In this document: positions 1-10,341 of the stretch, in pieces
Layout: each line of letters opens with the position of its first letter
Numbering within the stretch: position 1 is the stretch's first letter
Translations under genes and position numbers: made by a program
The notes under the pieces: model-generated
What the model saw: only the letters and a program-made list of their open reading frames with translations
What the model was told of the DNA's origin: nothing
Database searches by the model: none
Origin: an uncultured Veillonellaceae bacterium
GTDB lineage: Bacteria; Bacillota; Negativicutes; Selenomonadales; Selenomonadaceae
Direction of reading: 5' to 3'
Length of the DNA: 33,430 nt
Assembly (NCBI GenBank): GCA_945949525.1
Contig: CAMFES010000013.1
Span: 1-33,430, forward strand

Positions 1-54
1 AATAATATTTTACCATGAATGGAGTGCTTTATGCTAGTTTGTCAACAATCTGAG

Positions 55-72
55 GGGGGGCATAAGCCCCCC
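55..72 (-). other. G6/C6 hairpin just downstream of gyrB
   Basis: Six G and six C residues pair around the loop CATAAG, starting 7 bases beyond the gyrB stop. There is no T-run after the stem in the direction of gyrB transcription, so it is not a textbook terminator. It may be an RNA-stabilising or processing hairpin between gyrB and whatever follows (often gyrA, which is not in the window). Confidence 0.45.
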
Positions 73-79
73 TTAAATA

Positions 80-2420
<2,341 letters not shown>

Positions 2421-2421
<1 letters not shown>

Positions 2422-3350
2422 TACCTAACAGCCTCCCCGGATGACCTTCCTCTGACCTTTGCCGGTACATAGCGCACATCACGGCGCAGGCGGCTCATGG
2501 TCTTTCTTACAACCTCATCGTTCAGCTGCTCCGGAGGCAACGAGCGATAGAGCATCACCAGGGTTCTGGCCTCCATGCTCTCCGTATCCCCATAATCCAC
2601 ACTGCCGGCCAGGCGCTGAATAAGAATCATCCTCTGCTCCTTGAACTCCTGTTCACTGCATTCCAGCTCCTGAAGAATATCGGCGTATCGTGACCAGGGC
2701 ATATCCAGAAGCAGCTGCTGGATTTTTCCTTCCCTCTGGCGGCGCAGCTTTCTGCGGCAGCCCTGACAATATTCCTCTCCCGGCTCACAACTGCCTGAGC
2801 AGCCGTCAGCTTTACAGCCATGCCACCTGTTCAGCCTTCGATAATGCATCATCCTGTGTACGTTGCAGCCCAGCCTTTCCGCCTGCCTGCGCAGCTCCTC
2901 ATCCTCAATGGCGGCACAGGCCTTCCTTATACCTGCCAGCTCAGCATCATCAAGCTGTATTTTCTTCAGCTGAAGACCGAGATTTTCCTGCTCAGCTTCC
3001 TGACCTGGCTCCCCCTGCCCATAGGCATGCCTTGGAGCCTGATTCGTAAATACAAGCTCCTGCACCAGCTCCTCGCCAAAATGGCCGTTTATCTTGCGCT
3101 TAAGCTCATATTCCATATATTTAAGCTGCTCGGACCAGGCAGGATGGGAGGTGCGGACAAAAAGCCTCTTGAACTCCAGCTTTACGGCCACAGCATTATT
3201 TGCAATATTCCTTCCAACCAGCTCCGGCCATTGATGAACCACCAGATGCTGCCTGAACTCCCTGCCAATCTTCATGTGCTTCAGGGAGGCAGCCAGAATA
3301 TCGCCAACGCTTTCCAGCCTGCCGTTTCCTGCGGATTTCTGCTTTGTCAT
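2421..3350 (-). CDS. DUF721/DciA-like protein with C-terminal cysteine-rich extension
   Basis: 309 residues. Residues 10-100 match DUF721, the DciA family: DILAASLKHMKIG, a WPELVGRNIA segment and HPAWSEQLKYME. DciA proteins help load or operate the replicative helicase in bacteria that lack DnaC/DnaI loaders, and the place beside recF and gyrB is typical. The rest is unusual. After a Gln/Glu-rich linker (105-130), residues 179-198 hold five cysteines (179, 184, 188, 195, 198) arranged like a zinc ribbon (C-x3-C-x6-C-x2-C), followed by a basic segment and about 90 mostly helical residues. A plain DUF721 protein is roughly 100-160 residues. The ATG at 3350 uses an AGGGT from the 3' end of recF. 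Helicase role is inferred from the family; the tail's function is unknown. Confidence 0.8.
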
Positions 3351-3353
3351 AAT

Positions 3354-4469
3354 CTACACCCTGCTGACACCGGTTACGCTTCCCGCTTGTACGCTGAAAT
3401 ACTTCTCCATGCCCTGATGGGAAAAATAAGCCTCATCAGTAGCCGTAATCAATGTCTGTATGCCTTCCCTGTCAATAAAGGACAAAAGCTGCTGCCGCCT
3501 GCCGGCATCCAGCTCGCTCATCACATCATCCAGAAGCAGGATGGGATACTCACCAGTTTCTGAGCGGATAAACTCCAGCTCGGACAGCTTCATGGACAAT
3601 ACTCCCGTTCTTTGCTGTCCCTGGGAGCCAAAGCTGCGGAGGTTGATGCCATTGACCGAAACAGCAATATCATCACGATGGGGCCCCACACTGGTAATCC
3701 CCCTGTATATATCCTCCTCGCCTAAACGGGTCAGCATGTCATTATACCATATTTTCAGATTTTCCGCTATCTCTTCCCCTTCACTGCCTTTTATCTGATA
3801 GACAATGCTGAGATTTTCCTCGTTGCCGGAAATGCGCTTCTGCATGAGATTGGCCAGCATATTGAGCTTTTTGACCGCCTCCATGCGCTTGGTGGTTATT
3901 TTCGCCGCACTTTCTGCCAGCTGGGGATTCCAGTAGTCCAGCATATCCCGCTTTGCCCTGCGCTCCCGGATTTCCTTTAAGAGCGAATTCCTCTGCTGCA
4001 AAATCCGGTTGTACCTGACAAGCTCGTGATAGTAGGCCGGGCTGGCCTGGGAGATTTCCATGTCCAGAAACCTGCGCCTGCCTGCCGGAGCCCCTTTAAT
4101 CAGCAGCAAATCATCCGGAGCAAACAGCACTACATTGACAGCGCCAATCAGCTCCCTAACGGAGATTTTTCTGCCGTTATAGGAAATAGTGCGCCTCTTG
4201 TCCTTATAAAACCTGAAGTCCAGCTGATTTTCCACCCCCAGCCTCTGAAAGCTCAGGGATATGCTTCCCTCGGAGGAATTCCAGCGAACCAGCTCACTGT
4301 CGGTATTACTGCGGAATGAACTGCCAGCTGCCGCATAATAAACAGCCTCAAGGATATTGGTTTTACCCTGGGCATTGCAGCCGATAAAAATATTCAGATT
4401 TTCATGAAAGGCTAATTCAAGCTTTTCGTAATTCCTATAATCAATGAGCTTGAGGTTCCTGACCTTCAT
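3354..4469 (-). CDS. recF: DNA replication/repair protein RecF
   Basis: SMC-like ATPase that binds gapped DNA with RecO and RecR and promotes RecA loading. The protein has 371 residues, the usual family length. The Walker A motif is GCNAQGKTN near residues 30-38. The ABC-type signature region (FGSQGQQRTGVLSMKLSE) and Walker B (ILLLDDVMSELD) are near the C-terminus. The ATG lies 3 bases after the S4-gene stop, and the last codons of recF contain the ribosome binding site of the next gene. This dnaN-S4-recF arrangement is the standard Firmicute origin operon. Confidence 0.97.
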   Translation of the reverse strand: MKVRNLKLIDYRNYEKLELAFHENLNIFIGCNAQGKTNILEAVYYAAAGSSFRSNTDSELVRWNSSEGSISLSFQRLGVENQLDFRFYKDKRRTISYNGRKISVRELIGAVNVVLFAPDDLLLIKGAPAGRRRFLDMEISQASPAYYHELVRYNRILQQRNSLLKEIRERRAKRDMLDYWNPQLAESAAKITTKRMEAVKKLNMLANLMQKRISGNEENLSIVYQIKGSEGEEIAENLKIWYNDMLTRLGEEDIYRGITSVGPHRDDIAVSVNGINLRSFGSQGQQRTGVLSMKLSELEFIRSETGEYPILLLDDVMSELDAGRRQQLLSFIDREGIQTLITATDEAYFSHQGMEKYFSVQAGSVTGVSRV

Positions 4470-4472
4470 TGC

Positions 4473-4703
4473 CTACTGCACCCCGGTTTCCTCTGCTGCC
4501 ACCTGCCAGCAGCCCACGTCCTTTATCTCCACAACGTCCCCTGCAGAAAGACGCCTCCTCCTGGCCGTTTCAAGCCTGCCGTTTACCGTAATCAGACCTT
4601 CCTCCAACAGAATTTTAACCTGACCGCCAGCCTCAACGGCACCAGCCCATTTCAAGAACTGGTCCATCTGAATTGTTTCCGTATGAATAGCTATCTTTTC
4701 CAT
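4473..4703 (-). CDS. yaaA: S4-domain RNA-binding protein (YaaA type)
   Basis: 76 residues with an S4 RNA-binding fold: IQMDQFLKWAGAVEAGGQVKILLEEGLITVNG is the helix-turn plus the typical L-I-x-V-N-G strand. Single-domain S4 proteins between dnaN and recF are a hallmark of Firmicute origins (YaaA in Bacillus). In Bacillus this protein is linked to ribosome assembly; that role is taken from the family. AAGGAG sits 7 bases before the ATG, in the 13-base gap after dnaN. The gene is certainly real because of its conserved place and tight spacing. Confidence 0.93.
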   Translation of the reverse strand: MEKIAIHTETIQMDQFLKWAGAVEAGGQVKILLEEGLITVNGRLETARRRRLSAGDVVEIKDVGCWQVAAEETGVQ

Positions 4704-4716
4704 ACCCGCTCTCCTT

Positions 4717-5823
4717 TTAGCTCCTTACAGGAGTGACAATATAGACAAAATTAGGTTCGCTTTCTGTCCTGATGCCGGCCGAGCTAAGAGGCCCATTCAG
4801 TGATAGAGTAAACTCAGGGGATTTAATGAGCTTCAAGCAGTCATTGATATAGTCGGCATTAAAGGAAATCCTGATATCGTCGCCATTTATTACCGCTGAG
4901 CCATACTCCTCACCATTGCCGATTTCTGGATTGGCAGAACAAATCTTGACCATGCTGTTGGCAAACTCCATTGTTATTACATTATAATCATTGGTCCTGG
5001 AAATCAGGGCGATACGGTCAATAATTCCCCTGATTTCATCTGTCTTCAGTGTGATGGACGTCTTGAACTCCACCGGAATAACCCTGTGATAATCCGGGAA
5101 CTGACCTTCAATCAGGCGGGAAGAGATGTATACATTATCCACCTCAAAGCTGATTTGGGTCGGACTGCAGTTGATATGCACGGTTCTCGGCATATCGGAC
5201 TGCAGAATCTTCTGCAGCTCATTCAGGAGCTTGGACGGAATAATCAGCTTCTGCTCCCCCTGAAAATCATCCAGCGTATCTGACTTGACAGCCAGCCTGT
5301 GGGTATCCGTAGCAGCCATGAGGATGGAATCGTCCTTCAGCTCCAGCAGGCAGCCTGTAAAAATAGGGCGGCTCTCCTCATGGGAGCAGGAAAAGGTGGT
5401 ATTGAGAATCAAATCACGCAGAATGACGTCAGAAAGCTGAAAGCTGCTGCTTCCTTCCAGTTTTGTAATGGTAGGATAATCTGTGGCATCCATGCTCAAA
5501 AAAGAAAATTTGGAACGATTGGATTTGATATAGACCATTTTTTCCTGGCTGCTGTATTCAAAATCAACAGTAGTGCCCGGCAGGCGACGGATAACCTCCT
5601 GGGCATAACGTCCTGCCAGCACGATTTCTCCAGGAATCTCAACATCTGCCTCTATATTGCAAATAATGCCCATCTCATAGTCCGTTGTCTGCAATGTGAG
5701 CCTGTTGTTTTCTGCCTTCATATAGATACCTGACAGGATAGGGGTTTGTGGCTTGGGGGATACGGCCTTCATTACAATTTGTATGGCCTGGACAATATCT
5801 TCCTTTTGGCAATTGAATTTCAT
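4717..5823 (-). CDS. dnaN: DNA polymerase III sliding clamp (beta subunit)
   Basis: The ring-shaped processivity clamp of the replicative polymerase. About 368 residues, within the normal range. It starts MKFNCQKEDIVQAIQIVMKAVSPK, contains the clamp landmarks SGIYMKAENNRLTLQTTDYE, ATDTHRLAVK and GQFPDYHRVIP, and ends YIVTPVRS, the typical clamp C-terminus. An in-frame GTG lies 9 bases further upstream, but AAGGA is 10 bases before the ATG at 5821-5823 and only one base before that GTG, so the ATG is preferred. It lies downstream of dnaA in the same direction, separated by the first origin region. Confidence 0.97.
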   Translation of the reverse strand: MKFNCQKEDIVQAIQIVMKAVSPKPQTPILSGIYMKAENNRLTLQTTDYEMGIICNIEADVEIPGEIVLAGRYAQEVIRRLPGTTVDFEYSSQEKMVYIKSNRSKFSFLSMDATDYPTITKLEGSSSFQLSDVILRDLILNTTFSCSHEESRPIFTGCLLELKDDSILMAATDTHRLAVKSDTLDDFQGEQKLIIPSKLLNELQKILQSDMPRTVHINCSPTQISFEVDNVYISSRLIEGQFPDYHRVIPVEFKTSITLKTDEIRGIIDRIALISRTNDYNVITMEFANSMVKICSANPEIGNGEEYGSAVINGDDIRISFNADYINDCLKLIKSPEFTLSLNGPLSSAGIRTESEPNFVYIVTPVRS

Positions 5824-6081
5824 GTTTTGCACATCCTTTAGTTATTATTACTCTTTAATATTTTTAAAGTTTTAGTAGACGTCATAGTAGAGGGTGTGGA
5901 AATGGTGGATAAGTGCGATATTGGTGCGAAATCATTCACATTTTTGCTGTGCATAATCTGTGAATGAAAATTGCGGCAGGCAGAAAAATTATCCACAAAA
6001 TTAACAGAACAAATGCTGGTGGTAAATTATCCACAGCTCATCTACACATCACTTCACCCTTTATCCACATATTTTTTATGG
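5824..6081. other. oriC: oriC, dnaA-dnaN part: DnaA box cluster and AT-rich stretch
   Basis: Three perfect TTATCCACA boxes read on the plus strand at 5989-5997, 6027-6035 and 6061-6069, and TTATGCACA reads on the minus strand at 5948-5956. One-mismatch boxes lie at 5932-5940 (TCATTCACA), 5959-5967 (minus) and 904-912 bases into the 5000s, i.e. 5904-5912 (minus). Next to dnaN, 5838-5876 is almost pure A/T and is the best candidate for the unwinding element. In Bacillus the unwinding site also lies between dnaA and dnaN, so this half is probably where strands open. Box calls are direct matches; the unwinding role is inference. Confidence 0.82.
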
Positions 6082-6110
6082 ATAAAAGAGCCGGGCAAAG
6101 CTACCCGGCT
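6082..6110 (-). terminator. Rho-independent terminator after dnaA
   Basis: On the minus strand a 7-bp GC-rich stem (AGCCGGG / CCCGGCT, loop TAGCTTTG) is followed by CTTTTAT, 6 bases past the dnaA stop. It would separate part of dnaA transcription from dnaN. Confidence 0.75.
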
Positions 6111-6115
6111 GCATC

Positions 6116-7555
6116 TTACATTTTTTCAATGCTCTTGATAAGCTCCTGCACGGTCTTGTCAAGCTGAATATTCGAGGTTCTGTCCTTGGCTATCTTCTTG
6201 TAAGCGTGGAGAACCGTGGTGTGGTCGCGGCCGCCGAAAAACTCTCCAATCTGCGGCAGGGAGGTATCCGTCAGCTCACGGCAGAGATACATGGCAATCT
6301 GCCGGGGTACGGCAAGGTTTTTGTTGCGCTTGCTTGAATTCAGGTCGTCAATGTTGAGCTTGAAATGGCTGGCTACAACCTCCCTGATAATTTCCAGCGT
6401 AATCTCCTTGGTGGTGTTGTCAGGGAAGATGTTCTTCAGTGATTCAGCCACCAGCTCCGTGGTAATCTTGCTGCCGGTCAGCGAAGCGTAGGCAACAACT
6501 CTGGTAAGGGCTCCCTCCAGCTCTCGGATGTTGTTGTCAATGCGTCCTGCGATGTAAATCAGGGCTTCATTTGGCACATCCAGGTTTTCCAGCATGGCCT
6601 TCTTTTTCAGAATGGCTATGCGTGTTTCAAGGTCAGGCACCTGAATATCGGCCAGAAGACCGCTGGCAAAGCGCGACTTCAGCCTTTCCTCCAGGGTCTG
6701 AATCTCATGAGGCGGCCGGTCGGAGGAAAGCACGATGGCCTTGTTTGACTGATAGAGGGCGTTGAAGGTGTGGAAAAATTCTTCCTGGGTCTGAATTTTT
6801 TTCGTCAGGAACTGCACATCATCAACCATCAGAAGGTCAATGTGGCGGTATTTCTGGCGGAAAGCCTCGGTAGAATTATCACGGATGGCATTAATCAGCT
6901 CATTGGTAAATTTTTCGCAGGTGATGTAGAGTACCCTTTTGGTAGGGTCATTCTTCAGCACCTCATGGCCGATGGCGTGCATGAGATGGGTCTTGCCCAG
7001 GCCTACACCGCCGTACATGAAGAGGGGATTGTAGGTCTTTCCAGGTTCCTTGGCTACCGCCAGGGCGGCCGCATGGGCTATTCTGTTGAAGCCGCCGGTG
7101 ACAAAATTGTCGAAAACGTACTTTGGATTAAGGGATGAGGCATCGCCAGGTGCAATCTTGGCAAAGGAGGCTTCATATCTGGCAGAGCTTTCCTCAGTTC
7201 TGCCAAAATCCAGGCTTCCCTGCACGGTTTCTTCCCTGACCTCCACGGCCTTCGGCTTTTCGACTATTTTTTCGGCGGGTCTGTATTCCAGGGAAAAGGT
7301 TATTTCACCCTGGATATCACTGGTGAAATCCAGCTTTTTGCAGGCTTCCTTGCAGGCATCCTGGGTAAAATCCTTGTAGCGTTTTTCAAAAAACTGGATA
7401 ATAACCTCGTTGTCGGCACTGAGGGTCAATGTGTTGTTTTCAAAGGAAACAGGCTTCAGCGGCTTGAGCCAGCGCTCGATGGCGCCGGGAGAAAGAAAAT
7501 TTTCTACCTCTGCCAGAATGGTTTCCCAGAATTCATCTAACTGTGTCTGTAGCAT
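6116..7555 (-). CDS. dnaA: Chromosomal replication initiator DnaA
   Basis: AAA+ initiator that binds DnaA boxes and melts oriC. From the chosen ATG it has 479 residues. Domain I is at the N-terminus ([27 protein letters not shown]), then a variable linker to about residue 140, the AAA+ core with Walker [10 protein letters not shown] (about 182-190) and Walker [11 protein letters not shown], and the C-terminal DNA-binding domain with the signature [15 protein letters not shown]. The ATG at 7553-7555 has GAGG 10 bases upstream. A longer frame from a GTG at 7588 would include that site and is rejected. DnaA boxes immediately upstream (7581-7632) suggest autoregulation by DnaA, as in many bacteria. 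Confidence 0.98.
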   Translation of the reverse strand: MLQTQLDEFWETILAEVENFLSPGAIERWLKPLKPVSFENNTLTLSADNEVIIQFFEKRYKDFTQDACKEACKKLDFTSDIQGEITFSLEYRPAEKIVEKPKAVEVREETVQGSLDFGRTEESSARYEASFAKIAPGDASSLNPKYVFDNFVTGGFNRIAHAAALAVAKEPGKTYNPLFMYGGVGLGKTHLMHAIGHEVLKNDPTKRVLYITCEKFTNELINAIRDNSTEAFRQKYRHIDLLMVDDVQFLTKKIQTQEEFFHTFNALYQSNKAIVLSSDRPPHEIQTLEERLKSRFASGLLADIQVPDLETRIAILKKKAMLENLDVPNEALIYIAGRIDNNIRELEGALTRVVAYASLTGSKITTELVAESLKNIFPDNTTKEITLEIIREVVASHFKLNIDDLNSSKRNKNLAVPRQIAMYLCRELTDTSLPQIGEFFGGRDHTTVLHAYKKIAKDRTSNIQLDKTVQELIKSIEKM

Positions 7556-7850
7556 AAGATAATGACCTCGCAAAAAAAATTTATCCACCGATAAAGAAAT
7601 TTATCCACATCTGTGAATAAAAGTGTGGATAAATCAATAAAAAAGTGGAAGGAAGCTGTAAAATAAACATGTTTCCTTCTATATTATATTGCAATCAGTA
7701 ACTCAATAAACAATATGTGAATAAGTATCGTGAAAGACCTCTAATATTCTATCAAAATAAGAGAAAGTTATCAACAGAAAATGTGGGATAAAAACTAAAA
7801 AATCTAATTTTATCCCATTAAAACGTAAATTTATCCACAATGGTAAAGGA
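7556..7850. other. oriC: oriC, upstream part: DnaA box cluster between dnaA and rpmH
   Basis: This gene-free stretch (the gap to rpmH is about 415 bases) has perfect TTATNCACA boxes at 7601-7609 (plus), 7612-7620 (minus), 7624-7632 (minus), 7716-7724 (minus) and 7831-7839 (plus). Near matches are TTATCCACC at 7581-7589 and TTATCAACA at 7768-7776. The boxes close to dnaA face each other in opposed pairs and would overlap the dnaA leader. A possible dnaA -10 (TATAAT, minus strand) is at 7683-7688 without a convincing -35. An interrupted repeat (GAAGGAA / TTCCTTC) lies near 7648-7679. Confidence 0.82.
7784..7817. repeat. 10-bp perfect inverted repeat inside oriC
   Basis: TGGGATAAAA (7784-7793) and its exact complement TTTTATCCCA (7808-7817) flank a 14-base A/T-rich centre. 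Each arm contains TTATCCCA, one base away from a DnaA box core, so the arms may be weak DnaA sites or a binding site for another origin protein. No T-run follows in either direction that would suggest a terminator. Confidence 0.6.
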
Positions 7851-7857
7851 AAAGTGC

Positions 7858-7886
7858 TTGACACGCCTCCGGCAGTAGTCTATAAT
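7858..7886 (+). promoter_or_regulatory. Consensus sigma-70-type promoter for rpmH
   Basis: TTGACA (7858-7863), 17-base spacer, TATAAT (7881-7886): a perfect match to the housekeeping consensus. Transcription would start near 7893, giving a leader of about 80 bases before rpmH. The nearest DnaA box is 19 bases upstream of the -35. Confidence 0.88.
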
Positions 7887-7971
7887 CTTTGGTAGTTTAA
7901 ATTCAATATAGACTGTGTAGATTGGGTTTGACCGGGTTTTTACTCGTAAGTATATAAGGAGGTGCATTACG

Positions 7972-8106
7972 TTGAAGCAGACTTATCAGCCTAACAATCA
8001 TTGGAAGAAGAAGACTCATGGCTTTCGTGAGCGCATGAAGACTAAGGGTGGCCGTCAGGTATTGGCTCGTCGCCGCGCAAGAGGCAGAAAGAAGATTTCA
8101 GCATAA
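7972..8106 (+). CDS. rpmH: 50S ribosomal protein L34
   Basis: 44 residues, beginning [18 protein letters not shown] and ending in the Arg/Lys-rich tail [12 protein letters not shown], which is diagnostic for bacterial L34. It starts with TTG at 7972-7974, preceded 8 bases upstream by the very strong ribosome binding site AAGGAGGT (7956-7963). L34 sits in the large ribosomal subunit. rpmH-rnpA next to dnaA is conserved across bacteria. Confidence 0.97.
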   Translation: MKQTYQPNNHWKKKTHGFRERMKTKGGRQVLARRRARGRKKISA

Positions 8107-8110
8107 TATT

Positions 8111-8137
8111 AGGTCACCTCGGTGACCTATTTTTATT
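8111..8137 (+). terminator. Hairpin with T-rich tail between rpmH and rnpA
   Basis: The 18-base palindrome AGGTCACCTCGGTGACCT is followed by ATTTTTATTAT, 4 bases after the rpmH stop. It is probably a partial terminator that lowers rnpA expression relative to the abundant L34 protein, because no new promoter is evident before rnpA. Confidence 0.65.
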
Positions 8138-8178
8138 ATCAGGGAAGCATATTGTATGCCTTGAATGGAGTTTTCTTT

Positions 8179-8526
8179 ATGTACAAATTACCGAAGGTGC
8201 GTATTCTGCGTCGAAAAAACGATTTTCAGAGAATTCACCGTTTCGGAAAATCTTATGCTAACAGGTATTTGGTGATGTATGTCTTTACAGCAAGCGGGCT
8301 GGAGGGCAGGGTAGGGTTTGCCGCCGGCAAAAAGCTGGGCAATGCAGTTACGCGTAATCGAGTCAAACGGCTTATGCGTGAATGCTACAGGCTGAATCAG
8401 CAGAAGATTGACAAAAGATATACGCTTCTGCTGGTGGGCAGAAAAGCGGCAACTACCGAAAAATGCGATGTTATCGAGAAGGCTTTTCTCAGCTTGGGTA
8501 GAAAAGCGAATATTTTGAAGGGATGA
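8179..8526 (+). CDS. rnpA: Ribonuclease P protein component
   Basis: Protein cofactor of RNase P, which removes 5' leaders from pre-tRNAs. 115 residues from the chosen ATG. It shows the family features [28 protein letters not shown] and the RNR signature in [20 protein letters not shown]. The ATG at 8179 has GGAG 8 bases upstream (8167-8170); an in-frame ATG at 8122 lies inside the upstream hairpin and is rejected. The stop overlaps the yidD start (ATGA). Confidence 0.96.
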   Translation: MYKLPKVRILRRKNDFQRIHRFGKSYANRYLVMYVFTASGLEGRVGFAAGKKLGNAVTRNRVKRLMRECYRLNQQKIDKRYTLLLVGRKAATTEKCDVIEKAFLSLGRKANILKG

Positions 8527-8741
8527 TAAAGGTGAAGAAGGTTTTTCTTTTCCTGATAGGTGTATACAGAAGGTATATTTCACCGTTAAAATCCCCTTGC
8601 TGTCGCTATATTCCTACATGTTCGGAGTATGCGATGATAGCTGTTGAAAGATACGGAGCCGCAAGGGGCGGCTGGCTCGCCCTGAAGCGCATCCTGCGCT
8701 GCCACCCTTTTCACCAGGGCGGCTATGATCCGGTTCCGTAG
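8523..8741 (+). CDS. yidD: Membrane protein insertion efficiency factor YidD
   Basis: 72 residues of the YidD family, which assists YidC-dependent membrane protein insertion. It shows the conserved block [58 protein letters not shown], with the three family cysteines and the closing HPF-GGYDPVP; positions are residues 15-72. The start overlaps rnpA by 4 bases (ATGA). rnpA-yidD-yidC is the usual order. Confidence 0.95.
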   Translation: MIKVKKVFLFLIGVYRRYISPLKSPCCRYIPTCSEYAMIAVERYGAARGGWLALKRILRCHPFHQGGYDPVP

Positions 8742-8759
8742 TATAAAGGACGTGTTGAT

Positions 8760-9464
8760 TTGGAATTTATGATGAATCTTTTTGCTCCGCTGGTGCAGAT
8801 ATTCCGCCTGGTGTTTGAGGGCTTTTATAATCTCACTGCGGCTGTTGGCTTTGCCAATTATGGTATTGCCATCATTTTGATGACTATTCTGGTGAAGGCC
8901 ATCATGTATCCGCTGACTGCCAAGCAGGTGCGTTCCATGAAGGCCATGCAGGAGCTGCAGCCTGCCCTGAAGAAGCTGCAGAAGGACTATAAGAATAACC
9001 CTCAGCTTTTACAGCAGAAGATGGCGGAGCTTTACAAGGAGTCCGGTGTCAATCCGCTGGCAGGCTGTCTGCCGCTTTTGATTCAGATGCCTATTCTGAT
9101 GGGTGTTTACTACTGTCTGTACGACTACAGTTATTCCGGTGATCCGACTTTTCTGTGGCTCACCAGCTTGTCAAATACGGATCCTCTGTATGTGCTGCCT
9201 ATTCTGTCTGCCCTGACTACCTATATACAGCAGAAGCAGACTATGGCCAACAACGGTCAGGATAATCAGCAGATGAAGATCATGAGCTATATGATGCCTC
9301 TGTTTATCGGCTGGATTTCTCTTAATTTCCCATCCGGACTGGTTGTTTACTGGGTAACCATGAACATCTGCCAGATTGCACAGCAGTGGTACATGTTCCG
9401 CAGCGACAAGAAGCTGGACGTTACAGTAGAGGATACTGAGGAAAGCGGTAAGAAGAAGAGGTAA
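8760..9464 (+). CDS. yidC: Membrane protein insertase YidC/Oxa1
   Basis: 234-residue inner-membrane insertase. It lacks the large periplasmic domain of proteobacterial YidC and shows no lipobox such as Bacillus SpoIIIJ has, so it is a minimal Oxa1-like form. Membrane segments are visible at about residues 28-50 (ANYGIAIILMTILVKAIMYPL), 105-120, 140-160 and 175-205, with the cytoplasmic hairpin ELQPALKKLQKDYKNNPQLLQQKMAELYKESGVNPLAGCLP between the first two. Arg in the AKQVRSMKAMQ segment lies at the end of the first helix, as expected for the hydrophilic groove. It starts with TTG at 8760, with AAAGGA 9 bases upstream; the ATG at 8769 is too far from that site. The tail is charged and Lys-rich. 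Confidence 0.95.
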   Translation: MEFMMNLFAPLVQIFRLVFEGFYNLTAAVGFANYGIAIILMTILVKAIMYPLTAKQVRSMKAMQELQPALKKLQKDYKNNPQLLQQKMAELYKESGVNPLAGCLPLLIQMPILMGVYYCLYDYSYSGDPTFLWLTSLSNTDPLYVLPILSALTTYIQQKQTMANNGQDNQQMKIMSYMMPLFIGWISLNFPSGLVVYWVTMNICQIAQQWYMFRSDKKLDVTVEDTEESGKKKR

Positions 9465-9469
9465 AATTG

Positions 9470-10234
9470 ATGGCTGTTGAAATTGAAAAGACAGGAAAAA
9501 CGATAGAGGAAGCCAAGCAGGCTGCTCTTGAAGAGCTGCAGGTTTCCAGCGATTTGGTTGATTTTGAAATATTGGCTGAACCAAGCAAGGGCTTTCTTGG
9601 GCTGATTGGCAGCAAGCCTGCAAGGGTTCTGGCCAGGGTAAGGGAGCTTACTCCTGCTGATAAGGCCAGGAATTTCCTGCGGGATATCTTTGCTGCCATG
9701 AAGCTTGAGGTGCGCATTGAGGTCAGTGAGGCAGAGGATGGCGTTGTCATGAACCTGATTGGTGACAATCTGGGGATTTTGATTGGCAAGCATGGCCAGA
9801 CCCTGGATTCACTGCAGTATCTGTCCAACCTGACGGCCAATAAGGGACTGGTTGAGGAAAAGGTGCGCATTATTCTCGATATTGAGAACTATAGAAGCCG
9901 CCGGGAGGAAACCCTGCGCCGCCTGGCTCTGCGCCTGGCTGACAAGGTACGTCGTACTGGTGAGCGCATTGTGCTGGAGCCGATGAACCGCCATGAGAGA
10001 AAGATTATTCACATGGCGCTGCAGGATAATTATCGCATCTCCACCTATAGCGCCGGGGATGAGCCGTATCGCAAGGTTGTCATTGAGCTGAAGCGGGGCG
10101 GACGCCGTGAGCGCCGGGATTATCGCGACTATCGCAGTAATCGTGAGAATCATTACAGCAGGGAGCCTATTTCTACCGAGGCAGGCAGAACCGCTGATTT
10201 TTCCTACGAGGCTACGGAGCGCGGTGAGGAATAA
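9470..10234 (+). CDS. jag: Jag/KhpB RNA-binding protein
   Basis: 254 residues. A Jag-N domain (about 1-50, VEIEKTGKTIEEAKQAALEELQV) is followed by a KH domain with the GxxG loop in ILIGKHGQTLDSLQYL (about 105-120) and an R3H domain (RIVLEPMNRHERKIIHMAL). The tail is rich in Arg, Tyr and Asp. KhpB proteins bind RNA with KhpA and influence cell elongation and sporulation in Gram-positive bacteria; the role here is by family. The ATG at 9470 has GAGGT 7 bases upstream; a TTG three bases earlier is less likely. It follows yidC by 5 bases. Confidence 0.94.
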   Translation: MAVEIEKTGKTIEEAKQAALEELQVSSDLVDFEILAEPSKGFLGLIGSKPARVLARVRELTPADKARNFLRDIFAAMKLEVRIEVSEAEDGVVMNLIGDNLGILIGKHGQTLDSLQYLSNLTANKGLVEEKVRIILDIENYRSRREETLRRLALRLADKVRRTGERIVLEPMNRHERKIIHMALQDNYRISTYSAGDEPYRKVVIELKRGGRRERRDYRDYRSNRENHYSREPISTEAGRTADFSYEATERGEE

Positions 10235-10272
10235 GCAAATAAAATAGCTGATAGCTGTGAAAGGGCTGTTTG

Positions 10273-10302
10273 CAATTAGTTTATGATGGTATAATCTAAT
10301 TG
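10273..10302 (+). promoter_or_regulatory. Extended -10 promoter inside a 7-bp inverted repeat, before mnmE
   Basis: TGGTATAAT (10287-10295) is an extended -10; no good -35 is seen. The arms CAATTAG (10273-10279) and CTAATTG (10296-10302) enclose it, so a protein bound to the repeat would cover the promoter. The region lies in the 107-base gap after jag. Confidence 0.5.
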
Positions 10303-10341
10303 AAGCGGCTCTTTTTTTGTAGACTGAACGAGGATGAGATT

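Noticed and set aside
55-72. gyrB terminator call
   Set aside because: The G6/C6 hairpin is clear but has no following T-run on the minus strand, so it is listed only as a hairpin.
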